A stretch of DNA of 64,000 nt, taken from an uncultured Methylopila sp. (GTDB lineage Bacteria > Pseudomonadota > Alphaproteobacteria > Rhizobiales > Methylopilaceae). Under the pieces are notes generated by a model. It saw nothing but the letters and a program-made list of their open reading frames with translations, made no database searches and was not told the origin of the DNA. This document shows, in pieces, positions 17,593-26,593 of this stretch (position 1 is its first letter; every line of letters begins with the position of its first letter). The stretch lies in the NCBI GenBank assembly GCA_902168115.1, contig CABHPB010000067.1:62001-126000 (forward strand), written 5' to 3'. A program made the translations under genes and the position numbers.

Positions 17593-20500
17593 ATGAGCGA
17601 CGTCGCCGACCTCGCGCCGGCTCCGGCCTCCGACATCCTTGCGCCCGCCCGCGGACGCGGGGTGACCGCCGTCCTCGGGCCGACCAACACCGGCAAGACC
17701 CACCTTGCGATCGAGCGCATGGCGAGCCACGGCTCGGGCCTGATCGGCCTGCCGCTGCGCCTGCTCGCGCGCGAGGTCTACGGCCGGCTGGTCGAGAAGC
17801 TCGGCGCCGCCAAGGTCGCGCTCGTCACCGGCGAGGAGAAGATCAAGCCGGAAGGCGCCCGCTACTGGGTCGCGACTGTCGAGGCCATGCCGCGCGGCCT
17901 CGACGTCGACTTCGTGGCCGTTGACGAGATCCAGCTCTGCGCCGATCTCGACCGCGGCCACGTCTTCACCGACCGCCTGCTCAATCTTCGCGGCCGGTAC
18001 GAGACGCTCGCGCTCGGCGCCGCCACGATGCGGCCGCTGATCGAGCGGCTGATGCCCGGCGCCAACATCGTGACGCGGCCGAGGCTCTCGAACCTCACCT
18101 TCGCCGGCGAGAAGAAGGTGACGCGCCTGCCGCCGCGGAGCGCGATCGTCGCCTTTTCGTCGGAAGAGGTCTACGCCATCGCCGAGCTGATCCGTCGCCA
18201 GCGCGGCGGCGCGGCTGTGGTGCTCGGCGCGCTCAGCCCCCGCACCCGCAACGCCCAGGTCGCGATGTACCAGTCGGGCGACGTCGACTACCTGATCGCG
18301 ACCGACGCCATCGGCATGGGCCTCAATCTCGACGTCGACCACGTCGCCTTCGCAGGCGACCGCAAGTTCGACGGCCACCAGTTCCGCAGGCTCAATCCGT
18401 CCGAGATGGCGCAGATCGCCGGACGAGCCGGGCGGCACCTGAAGGACGGGACATTCGGCACCACCGGCCGCTGCCCGCCGCTCGAGCCGGAGCTCGTCGA
18501 ACGGCTTGAGGGACACTCCTTCGACAGTGTGAAGGTCCTGCAGTGGCGGAACTCCCGGCTCGACTTCGCCTCGGCCGGCGCATTGCTCGACAGCCTGTCG
18601 CGGCCGCCCGCCGAAGCCGGCCTCACCCGCGCGCCCGACGCCGACGACGTGCGGGCCCTGATGGCGCTGATGCGCGACCACGAGGTCCGGTCGCTCGCGA
18701 CAGGCAAGAAGGCCGTCGAACTGCTCTGGGACGTCTGTCAGGTTCCGGACTACCGCAAGATCGCGCCGGCGCAGCACACGGACCTGCTGCGCGAGCTTTA
18801 TGGCTTCCTCGCGCGGCCCGGTAAGGTCCCGACGGACTGGTTCGCGAAGAACGTCGCCTTGACGGATCGCACGGAAGGCGACATCGACACGCTGTCGGCC
18901 CGGATCGCGCATATCAGGACCTGGACCTACGTCGCGAACCGTCCGGACTGGCTGGGCGACCCGGAGCACTGGCAGGACACGACACGCGCCGTCGAGGACC
19001 GCCTCTCCGACGCCCTGCACGAACGGCTCGCCCAACGCTTCGTCGACCGGCGCACCAGCGTGCTGATGCGCCGCCTCAGGGAAAATCAGATGCTCGAAGC
19101 CGAGATCGACAAGAACGGCGACGTCTCCGTGGAGGGCCACCATGTCGGCCGGCTCGCGGGCTTCCAGTTCGCGCCGGACGCGACCGGCGACGGCCCGGAC
19201 GGCAAGGCGCTGAGGGCGGCGGCGTCGAAAGCGCTCGCCGGCGAGATCGAGGCCAGGGCGAACCGCTTCTCCAATTCCTCCGACGCCGATATCGTGCTGG
19301 CGGCCGACGGCGCGGTGCGGTGGCTCGGCGAACTGGTCGGGCGCCTCGTCAAGGGCGACAAGACGCTCGCCCCGAGGATCCGCGTCATCGCCGACGACCA
19401 GCTCACCGGCGCCGCGCGCGAGCAGGTCGAGAAGCGGCTCGACCAGTGGATCCGCGCGCTCGTGTCGAAGCATCTCGGGGGGCTGCAGGCGCTGGAGCAG
19501 GCCGAGGACGTGACGGGCGTCGCGCGCGGCGTCGCCTTCCAGATCGTGGAGGAGCTCGGCGTGCTCGACCGCGCCCGGGTCGCCGACGAGGTCAAGGGCC
19601 TCGACCAGACCGCCCGCGCGGCGCTCCGCAAGCAGGGGGTGCGCTTCGGCGCCCACCACATTTACCTGCCGGCGCTGATGAAGCCCGCCCCGCGCGCCTT
19701 TGCGGCGCAGCTCTGGGCGCTGACCCACGAGGTCGAGGGCGACGCGGGCGTCGGCGACGTCGTGCATCTCGCCAACGCCGGACGCACCTCGATGCCGGCC
19801 GATCCCGCAATCGACAAGGGCCTCTACCGCGCCCTCGGCTATCGGGTGTGCGGGGCGCGCGCGATCCGCGTCGACATTCTGGAGCGTCTCGCCGACCTCA
19901 TCCGCCCGGCCATCGCCTGGAAGCCGGGCGCGCCGGGCAATCCGCCAGCAGGCGCGGCCGACGGCAACGGTTTCACCGTGACGGTCGCCATGACCTCGCT
20001 CGCCGGCTGCTCGGGCGAGGACTTCGCCGCCATCCTGCGCGCGCTCGGCTATCGCATGGAGCGCAAGCCCAAGCCGCCGGCGGCTGCGCCCGCGCCCGGT
20101 CCCGAAGCGGCCGCGGCGATGGACGCGAGCGACACGCCGGCGGAGGCCGACGTCGCCGAGACCGTCGAGACCGCGGCGCCCGACGTCGCCGAGGCCGACA
20201 CGTCGACCGAAGGCGCAGGTTCCGAAGAGACGACGGACGAGACCGTCGATCCGACCGAGGCGACCGCCGAAGACGCTGCGGGGGAGGAAACCGCCGAGGA
20301 CGTCCCGGTCTTCGACGTCGCCGATGACGCGCCGGCGCTGCTCGACCCCGCCGCCTCCGACGAGGTCGCGCCCGAGGCGTCGGAAGAGATCGCCGAAAGC
20401 GAGCCGGCGCCCGTCGAGGCGGACGCGGCTGAGGCCGAACTCGCGGCGGAAGGCGTCGTCGAGGCGGCCGAGGACGCTGCGCCCGCAGAACCGTTGCAGA

Positions 20501-21012
20501 CGCCCCAGGCGGAAGCCGCCGAGGCCGAGCCGGAATTCATCGAGATCTGGCGGCCGGGCGGATTCCAGCGCCGTGAGCGCGGGCCGCGTCGTCCGGACCA
20601 GCAGCGCCGGCGCGAGGGCGGCGGCGAACGCCCAGAACGCCAAGGACCTCGGGATGGCGGCCGGGACGGCGAGCGGAACCGCGAGCGCCAGGGCGGACGG
20701 CCGCCGCGCCGGGACGGAAATCGTCCGGACGGCCCCCGGCCGGAAGGCCAGCGCGCCGGCGGCGAGGGCGGGCGTCCGCAGCGTCAGGGGCGCCCCGACC
20801 GTGGCCGCGACGACCGTCGCCAGGAGTTCCGGGACCGCGACCGCCAGCGCCGCGACGCGCCCGGCGGCGGCCCCCAGCAGCCGCGCCGGCAGGAGCGCGC
20901 GCCCGATCCCGACAGCCCCTTCGCCAAGCTCGCGGCGCTCAAGGCCCAGCTCGAGCAGGACAAGTCGTCGAACAAGAAGCGCGACGAACCGGGCAAGCCC
21001 AGCAACGGATGA
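17593..21012 (+). CDS. SUV3-like RNA/DNA helicase with disordered tail
   Basis: The protein has 1139 residues. Walker A GPTNTGKT is at residues 29-36, and motif II is DEIQ (111-114), as in mitochondrial SUV3 rather than DEAD/DEAH. Motif VI QIAGRAGR is near 273-280. Alphaproteobacterial homologues are annotated as helicase-related proteins. A very long tail follows the core: about residues 836-982 are Ala/Glu/Asp-rich, and about 989-1105 are Arg/Gly/Asp/Gln-rich and RGG-like. The tail is probably disordered and RNA-binding. A role in RNA decay or ribosome metabolism is inferred from SUV3 and from the adjacent S4 protein. A long minus-strand ORF opposite it is a compositional shadow. Confidence 0.88.
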   Translation: MSDVADLAPAPASDILAPARGRGVTAVLGPTNTGKTHLAIERMASHGSGLIGLPLRLLAREVYGRLVEKLGAAKVALVTGEEKIKPEGARYWVATVEAMPRGLDVDFVAVDEIQLCADLDRGHVFTDRLLNLRGRYETLALGAATMRPLIERLMPGANIVTRPRLSNLTFAGEKKVTRLPPRSAIVAFSSEEVYAIAELIRRQRGGAAVVLGALSPRTRNAQVAMYQSGDVDYLIATDAIGMGLNLDVDHVAFAGDRKFDGHQFRRLNPSEMAQIAGRAGRHLKDGTFGTTGRCPPLEPELVERLEGHSFDSVKVLQWRNSRLDFASAGALLDSLSRPPAEAGLTRAPDADDVRALMALMRDHEVRSLATGKKAVELLWDVCQVPDYRKIAPAQHTDLLRELYGFLARPGKVPTDWFAKNVALTDRTEGDIDTLSARIAHIRTWTYVANRPDWLGDPEHWQDTTRAVEDRLSDALHERLAQRFVDRRTSVLMRRLRENQMLEAEIDKNGDVSVEGHHVGRLAGFQFAPDATGDGPDGKALRAAASKALAGEIEARANRFSNSSDADIVLAADGAVRWLGELVGRLVKGDKTLAPRIRVIADDQLTGAAREQVEKRLDQWIRALVSKHLGGLQALEQAEDVTGVARGVAFQIVEELGVLDRARVADEVKGLDQTARAALRKQGVRFGAHHIYLPALMKPAPRAFAAQLWALTHEVEGDAGVGDVVHLANAGRTSMPADPAIDKGLYRALGYRVCGARAIRVDILERLADLIRPAIAWKPGAPGNPPAGAADGNGFTVTVAMTSLAGCSGEDFAAILRALGYRMERKPKPPAAAPAPGPEAAAAMDASDTPAEADVAETVETAAPDVAEADTSTEGAGSEETTDETVDPTEATAEDAAGEETAEDVPVFDVADDAPALLDPAASDEVAPEASEEIAESEPAPVEADAAEAELAAEGVVEAAEDAAPAEPLQTPQAEAAEAEPEFIEIWRPGGFQRRERGPRRPDQQRRREGGGERPERQGPRDGGRDGERNRERQGGRPPRRDGNRPDGPRPEGQRAGGEGGRPQRQGRPDRGRDDRRQEFRDRDRQRRDAPGGGPQQPRRQERAPDPDSPFAKLAALKAQLEQDKSSNKKRDEPGKPSNG

Positions 21013-21032
21013 CCCTATGACGAGCCGCGCGC

Positions 21033-21347
21033 ATGGCTGAGCGGGATCAGGCCCCTCAGCCGCGCACGCGTCTCGACGTCTGGCTGTGGCGCGCGCGGGT
21101 CGTGAAGACGCGGGCGCTCGCCGCGAAGCTCGTGAAGTCCGGCCATGTCCGAGTCAACGGCGCGCGCGAGAAGTCTCCCGGGCGCGGGCTCATCGTCGGC
21201 GACACGCTCACCATCGCGCTCGACAGCGCCGTAAGGATCCTCGAGGTGGTCGCCTTCGGCGAGCGCCGCGGGCCGGCGGAAGAGGCGCAAAAGCTCTACC
21301 GACAACTTCAGCCACCGACGTCAGCCGCATCGGAGCGCAAGCCATAG
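21033..21347 (+). CDS. S4-domain RNA-binding protein, Hsp15-like
   Basis: The 104-residue protein is essentially one S4 domain: RLDVWLWRARVVKTRALAAKLVKSGHVRVNG, followed by LIVGDTLTI. It resembles Hsp15 (HslR), which binds 50S subunits carrying stalled nascent chains. It begins 20 bases after the helicase gene and is likely cotranscribed, so both may act on ribosomal RNA. Confidence 0.85.
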   Translation: MAERDQAPQPRTRLDVWLWRARVVKTRALAAKLVKSGHVRVNGAREKSPGRGLIVGDTLTIALDSAVRILEVVAFGERRGPAEEAQKLYRQLQPPTSAASERKP

Positions 21348-21683
21348 CTGTCGACGCCTGTCATTTTCATAATAATCGAAGCGACCCGCTTCGGTGTCTC
21401 GCTGTCAAATAACGATTTTCTCACCGAACTCTAACCTGCAGCTCAACGCAGTCTAACGCGACGCGCTTACCGTTATTGACATCCAAGAAGTCGATTTGTT
21501 CGCCGCGATGCGGCAAATCGACCACGCCTGCACATCTGCTGAAAACTTACTCAGAACGTCGACTTTTTAACCTGTCACGACGGCGTGAGAGCGGTTGTCC
21601 GGGGCCGAGGGGAATGCGATCTGCGGCCTTCCGTTTGTGCAGTGCGGGATACGCAACGAAACCCAGGATCGAAGGAGCCGCAA
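21348..21683 (+). promoter_or_regulatory. Leader region of carbonic anhydrase with hairpin
   Basis: This gap contains GTCGATTTG (21490-21498) and CAAATCGAC (21514-21522), enclosing an inner CCGC-gat-GCGG. Together they form a stable stem-loop with a four-base bulge. No T-run follows, so it is not a simple intrinsic terminator. It may be an operator or a leader structure for the carbonic anhydrase/SulP genes. The rest shows nothing I can name. Confidence 0.4.
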
Positions 21684-22379
21684 ATGGCCGACATCATCCG
21701 CGCCGCCTCACGTTTCCAGCGTGAGGTCTTCAGTCGCGACAAGGCGCTCTACCAGCGCCTCGCGCGGGACGGACAGCGCCCCAACGCCCTCGTCATCGCC
21801 TGCGCGGATAGCCGCGTGGCGCCCGAGCTGATCGCCCAGGCCGGGCCGGGCGAACTCTTCGTCTGCCGCAACGCCGGCAACATCGTCCCGCCCTTCGCCC
21901 AGATGAACGGCGGCGTCTCCTCCGCGATCGAATACGCCGTCGTCGCGCTCGGCGTGACCGACGTCGTGGTCTGCGGCCATTCCGGCTGCGGAGCCATGAA
22001 GGGGCTCATGAACCCCGCGGACCTCGAACCGATGCCGAACGTCGGCGCCTGGCTCCGGCACGCCTCGGCCGCCCGCAGCATCATCTGCGAAGCCTATCCC
22101 GACGAAATGCCCGACGCCGACAAGCTGAAGGCGCTCGCGCTCGAGAACGTGCGGGTCCAGCTCGACCACCTCAAGACCCACCCCTCGGTCGCGGCGAAGC
22201 TCGCGATCGGCCAGCTGCGTCTCCACGGCTGGTACTTCGAGATCGAGAGCGGCGCGATCCTCGCGCTCGACGGCGCGACGGGCCGGTTCGTCCCGATCGT
22301 CGAGGGCCGCGAGGCGCCGATCGCCTTCGCCCCGTCGCCGCGGGCGATGCGGCCCGCCGCCATCGCAGCTGCGGAATAA
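21684..22379 (+). CDS. Beta-class carbonic anhydrase
   Basis: The protein has 231 residues. Zinc ligands Cys40, His99 and Cys102 and the Asp42-Arg44 dyad lie in ACADSRV and CGHSGCGAM, the two beta-CA signatures. It interconverts CO2 and bicarbonate in the cytoplasm. The ATG at 21684 has GAAGGAG upstream. A SulP-family anion transporter starts 12 bases after it, so the pair likely supplies or balances bicarbonate. The obvious consumer in this genome is PEP carboxylase of the serine cycle (inference). Confidence 0.94.
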   Translation: MADIIRAASRFQREVFSRDKALYQRLARDGQRPNALVIACADSRVAPELIAQAGPGELFVCRNAGNIVPPFAQMNGGVSSAIEYAVVALGVTDVVVCGHSGCGAMKGLMNPADLEPMPNVGAWLRHASAARSIICEAYPDEMPDADKLKALALENVRVQLDHLKTHPSVAAKLAIGQLRLHGWYFEIESGAILALDGATGRFVPIVEGREAPIAFAPSPRAMRPAAIAAAE

Positions 22380-22391
22380 GGGGGACGCGCC

Positions 22392-23942
22392 ATGAACCTT
22401 TCCTCCGCTTCATCGCGCTTCTCCCTGCCGGCCACCCTCTCCCGCGACCTGCCGGCCTCCATCGTCGTCTTCATGGTGGCGATCCCGCTCTGCCTCGGCA
22501 TCGCGCTCGCCTCGGGCGTTCCGGCCGAGGCCGGCATCATCTCCGGCGTCGTCGGCGGCATCCTCGTCGGCCTTATCGGCGGCGCGCCGCTGCAGGTCAG
22601 CGGGCCGGCGGCGGGCCTTGCCGTCGTCGTGTTCGAGATCGTGCGCGAGCACGGGATCGCGTCGCTCGGGCCGATCGTCCTCGCCGCAGGCCTGCTGCAG
22701 ATCGCGGCCGGCATGCTCGGCTTCGGCGCATGGTTCCGCGCCATCTCGCCGGCGGTCGTCCAGGGCATGCTCGCCGGCATCGGCGTGCTGATCGTCGTCG
22801 TCCAGCTTCACGTGCTGATCGACGCCGCACCGCTGCCGACCGCGCTCGAAAGCCTGATCGCGATTCCGGGCGCCTTCGGCGACGTGCTGAAGCTCGCGAC
22901 GCCGACCGGCGCTTGGGCGCTGATGGTCGGCGTGCTCACGATCCTCGCCATGATCGGCTGGGAGAAGCTGAGGCCGCAGCGGCTGAAGCTGCTGCCCGGC
23001 GCGCTCGTGGGCGTCGCCGCTGGCACGCTGGTCGCCAACCTTCTCGCCCTGCCGATCAAGCACGTGAAGGTCCCGGAGAACGTCTTCGCCGGCGTCATGA
23101 CCCTGCCGGGCCTCGCCGAGTTCGGCCGGCTCGCCGACCTCAACGTGCTGCTCGCCGTCGTCGTCATCGCGGTGATCGCGAGCGCGGAGACGATGCTGTC
23201 GGCGGCCGCCGTCGACAAGATGCATGACGGTCCGCGCGCGAACTACAATCGCGAGCTCTCGGCGCAGGGCGTCGGCAACGCGGTGTGCGGGGCGTTCGGC
23301 GCGCTGCCGATGACCGGCGTGATCGTGCGCTCCTCGGCCAACGTTCAGGCTGGCGCGGCCTCGCGCTGGTCGGCGATCCTGCACGGCGTCTGGCTGCTCG
23401 CCTTCGTCGCGGCGATGCCGTCCGCGCTCGAACTCGTGCCGACGGCGGCGCTTGCGGGCATCCTCGTCGTGACCGGCTGGCGGCTGATCCAGCTCGAGCA
23501 CGCCCGCGGCCTGTTTCGCCGGCACGGGCCGCTGCCAGCCGCGGTCTGGGCTGCGACGCTGATCGTCGTGGTGGCGGTCGACCTGCTGACCGGCGTCCTT
23601 GTCGGGCTCGCGCTCGCCCTTGTCGAGGTGCTGCCGCATCTCAAGCGTCGCTACCTCGTCGTCCGCAGCCACGAGCACGGCGACGGCGAGGTCGCGCTCA
23701 AGCTTGCGGGCTCGGCGACCTTCCTGCAGCTGCCCGCGCTCGAGCGGGAGCTGGCGGCGGTTCCGGAGGGAACGCGCGTGACCATCGAGACCAAGCGGCT
23801 CGACTACATCGACCACACCACGCGCGAGCTCATCACCGAGTGGGCCGGACGCCGCGCGGAGGGATCGACCGTGAAGATCGCCGGGCGCAAGACTCCGCAC
23901 GAGCGGCGCCTCGCGGCCGCGCTTTCCGGCGTCAGCGGATGA
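22392..23942 (+). CDS. SulP-family inorganic anion transporter
   Basis: The 516-residue protein has a multi-helix membrane domain up to about residue 420. It begins LPASIVVFMVAIPLCLGIALASG, the SulP signature region, and later has ASAETMLSAAAVDKMHDGPR and the conserved NYNRELSAQGVGN. A short STAS-like cytoplasmic domain (about 430-505) ends the protein. SulP proteins carry bicarbonate or sulfate. Coupling to a carbonic anhydrase 12 bases upstream favours bicarbonate, as in BicA-type systems, but substrate is not proven by sequence. Confidence 0.88.
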   Translation: MNLSSASSRFSLPATLSRDLPASIVVFMVAIPLCLGIALASGVPAEAGIISGVVGGILVGLIGGAPLQVSGPAAGLAVVVFEIVREHGIASLGPIVLAAGLLQIAAGMLGFGAWFRAISPAVVQGMLAGIGVLIVVVQLHVLIDAAPLPTALESLIAIPGAFGDVLKLATPTGAWALMVGVLTILAMIGWEKLRPQRLKLLPGALVGVAAGTLVANLLALPIKHVKVPENVFAGVMTLPGLAEFGRLADLNVLLAVVVIAVIASAETMLSAAAVDKMHDGPRANYNRELSAQGVGNAVCGAFGALPMTGVIVRSSANVQAGAASRWSAILHGVWLLAFVAAMPSALELVPTAALAGILVVTGWRLIQLEHARGLFRRHGPLPAAVWAATLIVVVAVDLLTGVLVGLALALVEVLPHLKRRYLVVRSHEHGDGEVALKLAGSATFLQLPALERELAAVPEGTRVTIETKRLDYIDHTTRELITEWAGRRAEGSTVKIAGRKTPHERRLAAALSGVSG

Positions 23943-24058
23943 CGCGGAGCTGAGCGAAACGTCGCGCCAGACGAACGCATGACAGTCCAGAGGCGCCGGG
24001 GCCTTGCGCGCTCCCGGCGCCTTCGCTACGTCGAGCGCTCGTAATCGAGGAGAGCGCG

Positions 24059-24397
24059 ATGACCTACGTGGTCACCGACAACTGCATCCGCTGCAAGTAT
24101 ATGGACTGCGTCGAGGTCTGCCCCGTGGACTGTTTCTACGAGGGCGACAACATGCTCGTCATCCACCCCGACGAGTGCATCGACTGCGGCGTCTGCGAGC
24201 CGGAATGCCCGGCCGAGGCGATCAAGCCGGACACCGAGTCCGGGCTGGAGTCGTGGGTTAAGCTTAACGGCGAATACGCTCGCAGCTGGCCGAACATCAC
24301 GATCAAGCGCGATCCTCCGGCCGACGCCAAGGAGTTCGACGGCAAGCCGAACAAGCTCGAGCAGTACTTTTCGCCCGAACCCGGCGAGGGCGACTGA
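24059..24397 (+). CDS. fdxA: Seven-iron ferredoxin FdxA
   Basis: The 112-residue protein begins [20 protein letters not shown]. Cysteine spacing [13 protein letters not shown] gives the 3Fe-4S-type cluster with CPVDCF, and [12 protein letters not shown] binds the second cluster. The C-terminal extension with [11 protein letters not shown] is usual for alphaproteobacterial FdxA. It is a soluble low-potential electron carrier. GAGGAGAG precedes the ATG. Confidence 0.94.
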   Translation: MTYVVTDNCIRCKYMDCVEVCPVDCFYEGDNMLVIHPDECIDCGVCEPECPAEAIKPDTESGLESWVKLNGEYARSWPNITIKRDPPADAKEFDGKPNKLEQYFSPEPGEGD

Positions 24398-24721
24398 TCA
24401 CGGCCGCGCTCTCGCCTTGCGGGCGAGGCGATTAATTGATTTTTGCCCATCTCTGTGATACATAAGACGCACGGTCGAATGTGACGCCGCGCCGTCCGTC
24501 ATGTGACGGAAAACTTTCGGCACTCATCCTGATGACGATCGCCTTCCGCGCCGCCGCTCGACACGGCGGGCAAGGTCGTCTTGACGGTCGAAGAGGCGAC
24601 GCCCCCGCAGCGGTGCTGCCGTGGGCGTTACGAGCGTGACGACTGGAGCGCCGGCGCTGTCCGCCGGTTTTCGTCGGAGTTCCGGCCTGTTCGGCCGGGG
24701 CTACAGGGAGTGCGGATCGGA
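24398..24721 (+). promoter_or_regulatory. Region upstream of carD with candidate promoter
   Basis: The 324-base gap between fdxA and carD has no convincing gene. TTGATT (24436-24441) followed after 16 bases by ATACAT (24458-24463) could be a sigma-70-type promoter, leaving a leader of about 250 bases. The remainder is GC-rich with no clear structure. Confidence 0.3.
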
Positions 24722-25297
24722 ATGACCATCAAGAAGACGTCGCAGGGCAAGCAGGGTTTCAAGACCGGCGAGCATGTCGTCTATCCGTCCCACGGCGTGG
24801 GCCGGATCGTTGCGATCGAGGAGCAGTCGATCGCCGGACATTCGCTCGAGCTGTTCGTCATTTCCTTCGAGAAGGACAAGATGACCCTGCGCGTGCCCGT
24901 GGCGAAGGTGACTTCCGCCGGCATGCGTAAGCTTTCCGAACCCGATCTCGTGACCAAGGCGCTCGAGACGCTCACCGGCCGCGCCCGCGTGAAGAAGACC
25001 ATGTGGAGCCGCCGCGCCCAAGAGTACGAGGCGAAGATCAACTCCGGCGACCTCATCGCGATCGCTGAGGTCGTGCGCGACCTGTTCCGCGCCGACACCC
25101 AGCCGGAGCAGTCCTACAGCGAGCGCCAGCTCTACGAATCCGCCCTCGACCGCATGATGCGCGAAGTCGCCGCCGTCCAGAAGCTGACCGACAGCGAGGC
25201 GCAGAAGCTGATCGAGGCGCAGCTCGCCAAGGGTCCGCGCCGTGCGCCGAAGGGCGAGGAGGCCGATCTTGAGGACGCTCAGGACGAGGCCGCCTGA
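24722..25297 (+). CDS. carD: CarD-family transcriptional regulator
   Basis: The 191-residue protein has the CarD/TRCF RNA-polymerase-interacting domain at the N-terminus: GFKTGEHVVYPSHGVGRIVAIEE and LRVPVAKVTSAGMRKLSE. A helical DNA-binding C-terminal domain follows, containing WSRRAQEYEAKINSGDL. CarD stabilises open promoter complexes, often at rRNA promoters. The ATG at 24722 (MTIKKTSQG) fits the family; the longer upstream frame is not credible. A clean terminator follows. Confidence 0.93.
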   Translation: MTIKKTSQGKQGFKTGEHVVYPSHGVGRIVAIEEQSIAGHSLELFVISFEKDKMTLRVPVAKVTSAGMRKLSEPDLVTKALETLTGRARVKKTMWSRRAQEYEAKINSGDLIAIAEVVRDLFRADTQPEQSYSERQLYESALDRMMREVAAVQKLTDSEAQKLIEAQLAKGPRRAPKGEEADLEDAQDEAA

Positions 25298-25323
25298 TTT
25301 TCCAGGCAGTTCGACATCTGGAG

Positions 25324-25352
25324 AAAGCCCGGCTTCGGCCGGGCTTTTTTGT
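25324..25352 (+). terminator. Intrinsic terminator of carD
   Basis: AAAGCCCGGC pairs with GCCGGGCTTT around TTCG, followed by a T-run. Confidence 0.93.
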
Positions 25353-25543
25353 TGTTTGGCAGCGGCTTGACCGGGCGTCGGTCTGCGCGCGTGGGCCAAC
25401 ACTTTCCGTCGGCAAGGGCTTGAAACCCCTTGATCACGAAACCGTGAACACTAATCTCCATTTCTGAGAGGGCCTTTTTCCGCGCTCGGACGTTCCTGTC
25501 TCGGAGCGTCGCTGCCGGCGATGCGCGCTTGGGGAGTTCCACG

Positions 25544-26422
25544 ATGTCGCAAATGTCTGGCGTTCGCCGTCGTTTCGTACGGGCCGCTATGGAGGCGCCC
25601 TTTCTGGAACGGGACGAAGAACACCAGCTCGCGGTGTCTTGGAAGGAGAACCATGACGAGGAGGCGCTGCACAGGCTTGCGGCCGCCCATATGCGGCTCG
25701 TGATCGCGATCGCAGCGCGCTTCCGCCACTACGGCCTGCCGATGCCCGACCTCATCCAGGAGGGCCATGTCGGCCTGCTCGAGGCCGCGGCCCGTTTCGA
25801 GCCCGAGCGCGAGGTGCGCTTCTCGACCTACGCCACCTGGTGGATCCGCGCGGCCATCCAGGACCACATCCTGCGCAACTGGTCGATCGTGCGCGGCGGC
25901 ACCTCCTCGGCGCAGAAGGCGCTGTTCTTCAATCTTCGCCGCCTCCGGGCGCGCCTGTCGCGCAACGGCGAGCCGATGGCTCCGGGCGCGCTGCACGACA
26001 AGATCGCCGAGGCCGTCGGCGTCTCCGTCAAGGACGTCGCCCTGATGGACTCGCGCCTGTCCGGCCCGGACATGTCGCTTAACGCGCCGATGATCGACAG
26101 CGATCCCAACTCCTCCTCCGAGCGCATGGATTTCCTCGTCGACGGCGCCCCCCTGCCGGACGAGACGGTCGGCGACTCGATCGACACCGAGCGGCGCGTG
26201 CGCTGGCTGCGCGGAGCGCTCGACGTGCTCAACGAGCGCGAGCTCAAGATCGTGCGCGCCCGCCGGCTCGCCGAGAACACGGTGACCCTCGAAGCGCTGG
26301 GCGAGCGGCTCGGCATCTCGAAGGAGCGCGTCCGCCAGATCGAGAACCGCGCTCTGGAGAAGCTCCGCCGCGCGCTCGTCGAGCGCCATCCGGCCGCCGC
26401 CTCGGAAGCGGCGATGGTCTGA
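25544..26422 (+). CDS. Second sigma-32-type sigma factor (RpoH2-like)
   Basis: The 292-residue protein has sigma-70 regions 2 and 4. Region 2 contains IQEGHVGLLEAAARFEPEREVRFSTYATWWIRAAIQ, the RpoH-box equivalent is QKALFFNLRRLRARL, and region 4 contains LGISKERVRQIENRALEKL. It is more diverged than the rpoH at 3.8 kb and likely corresponds to an RpoH2-type factor; in rhizobia and Rhodobacter, RpoH2 serves oxidative or singlet-oxygen stress. The ATG at 25544 has GGGGAG upstream; an in-frame TTG lies five codons earlier. Confidence 0.88.
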   Translation: MSQMSGVRRRFVRAAMEAPFLERDEEHQLAVSWKENHDEEALHRLAAAHMRLVIAIAARFRHYGLPMPDLIQEGHVGLLEAAARFEPEREVRFSTYATWWIRAAIQDHILRNWSIVRGGTSSAQKALFFNLRRLRARLSRNGEPMAPGALHDKIAEAVGVSVKDVALMDSRLSGPDMSLNAPMIDSDPNSSSERMDFLVDGAPLPDETVGDSIDTERRVRWLRGALDVLNERELKIVRARRLAENTVTLEALGERLGISKERVRQIENRALEKLRRALVERHPAAASEAAMV

Positions 26423-26445
26423 CCTACCGATTCACTCCGGACGGA

Positions 26446-26480
26446 AACGGGCTCGCGCAAGCGGGCCTGTTTTCTTTTTT
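26446..26480 (+). terminator. Intrinsic terminator of the second sigma-32 gene
   Basis: AACGGGCTCGC pairs (with two G-U pairs) with GCGGGCCTGTT around GCAA, followed by TTTTCTTTTTT. Confidence 0.85.
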
Positions 26481-26593
26481 GGCGCTATCCCACGGCGGTC
26501 CCCGCCCGGCCTGCGTCCCGTGCAAAAATTCGACTCGACAATCATTCGGTTTATGAGAACATTAATCGAACATTTTTCGAACGGATACGCGCC

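Noticed and set aside
17473-20643. 1056-aa minus-strand ORF opposite the helicase
   Set aside because: It is a GC-bias shadow: translation is Arg/Gly/Asp-rich low-information sequence, and the plus strand has clear helicase motifs.
22410-23900. 496-aa minus-strand ORF opposite the SulP gene
   Set aside because: His/Asp/Arg-rich shadow of a membrane protein gene; no domain recognised.
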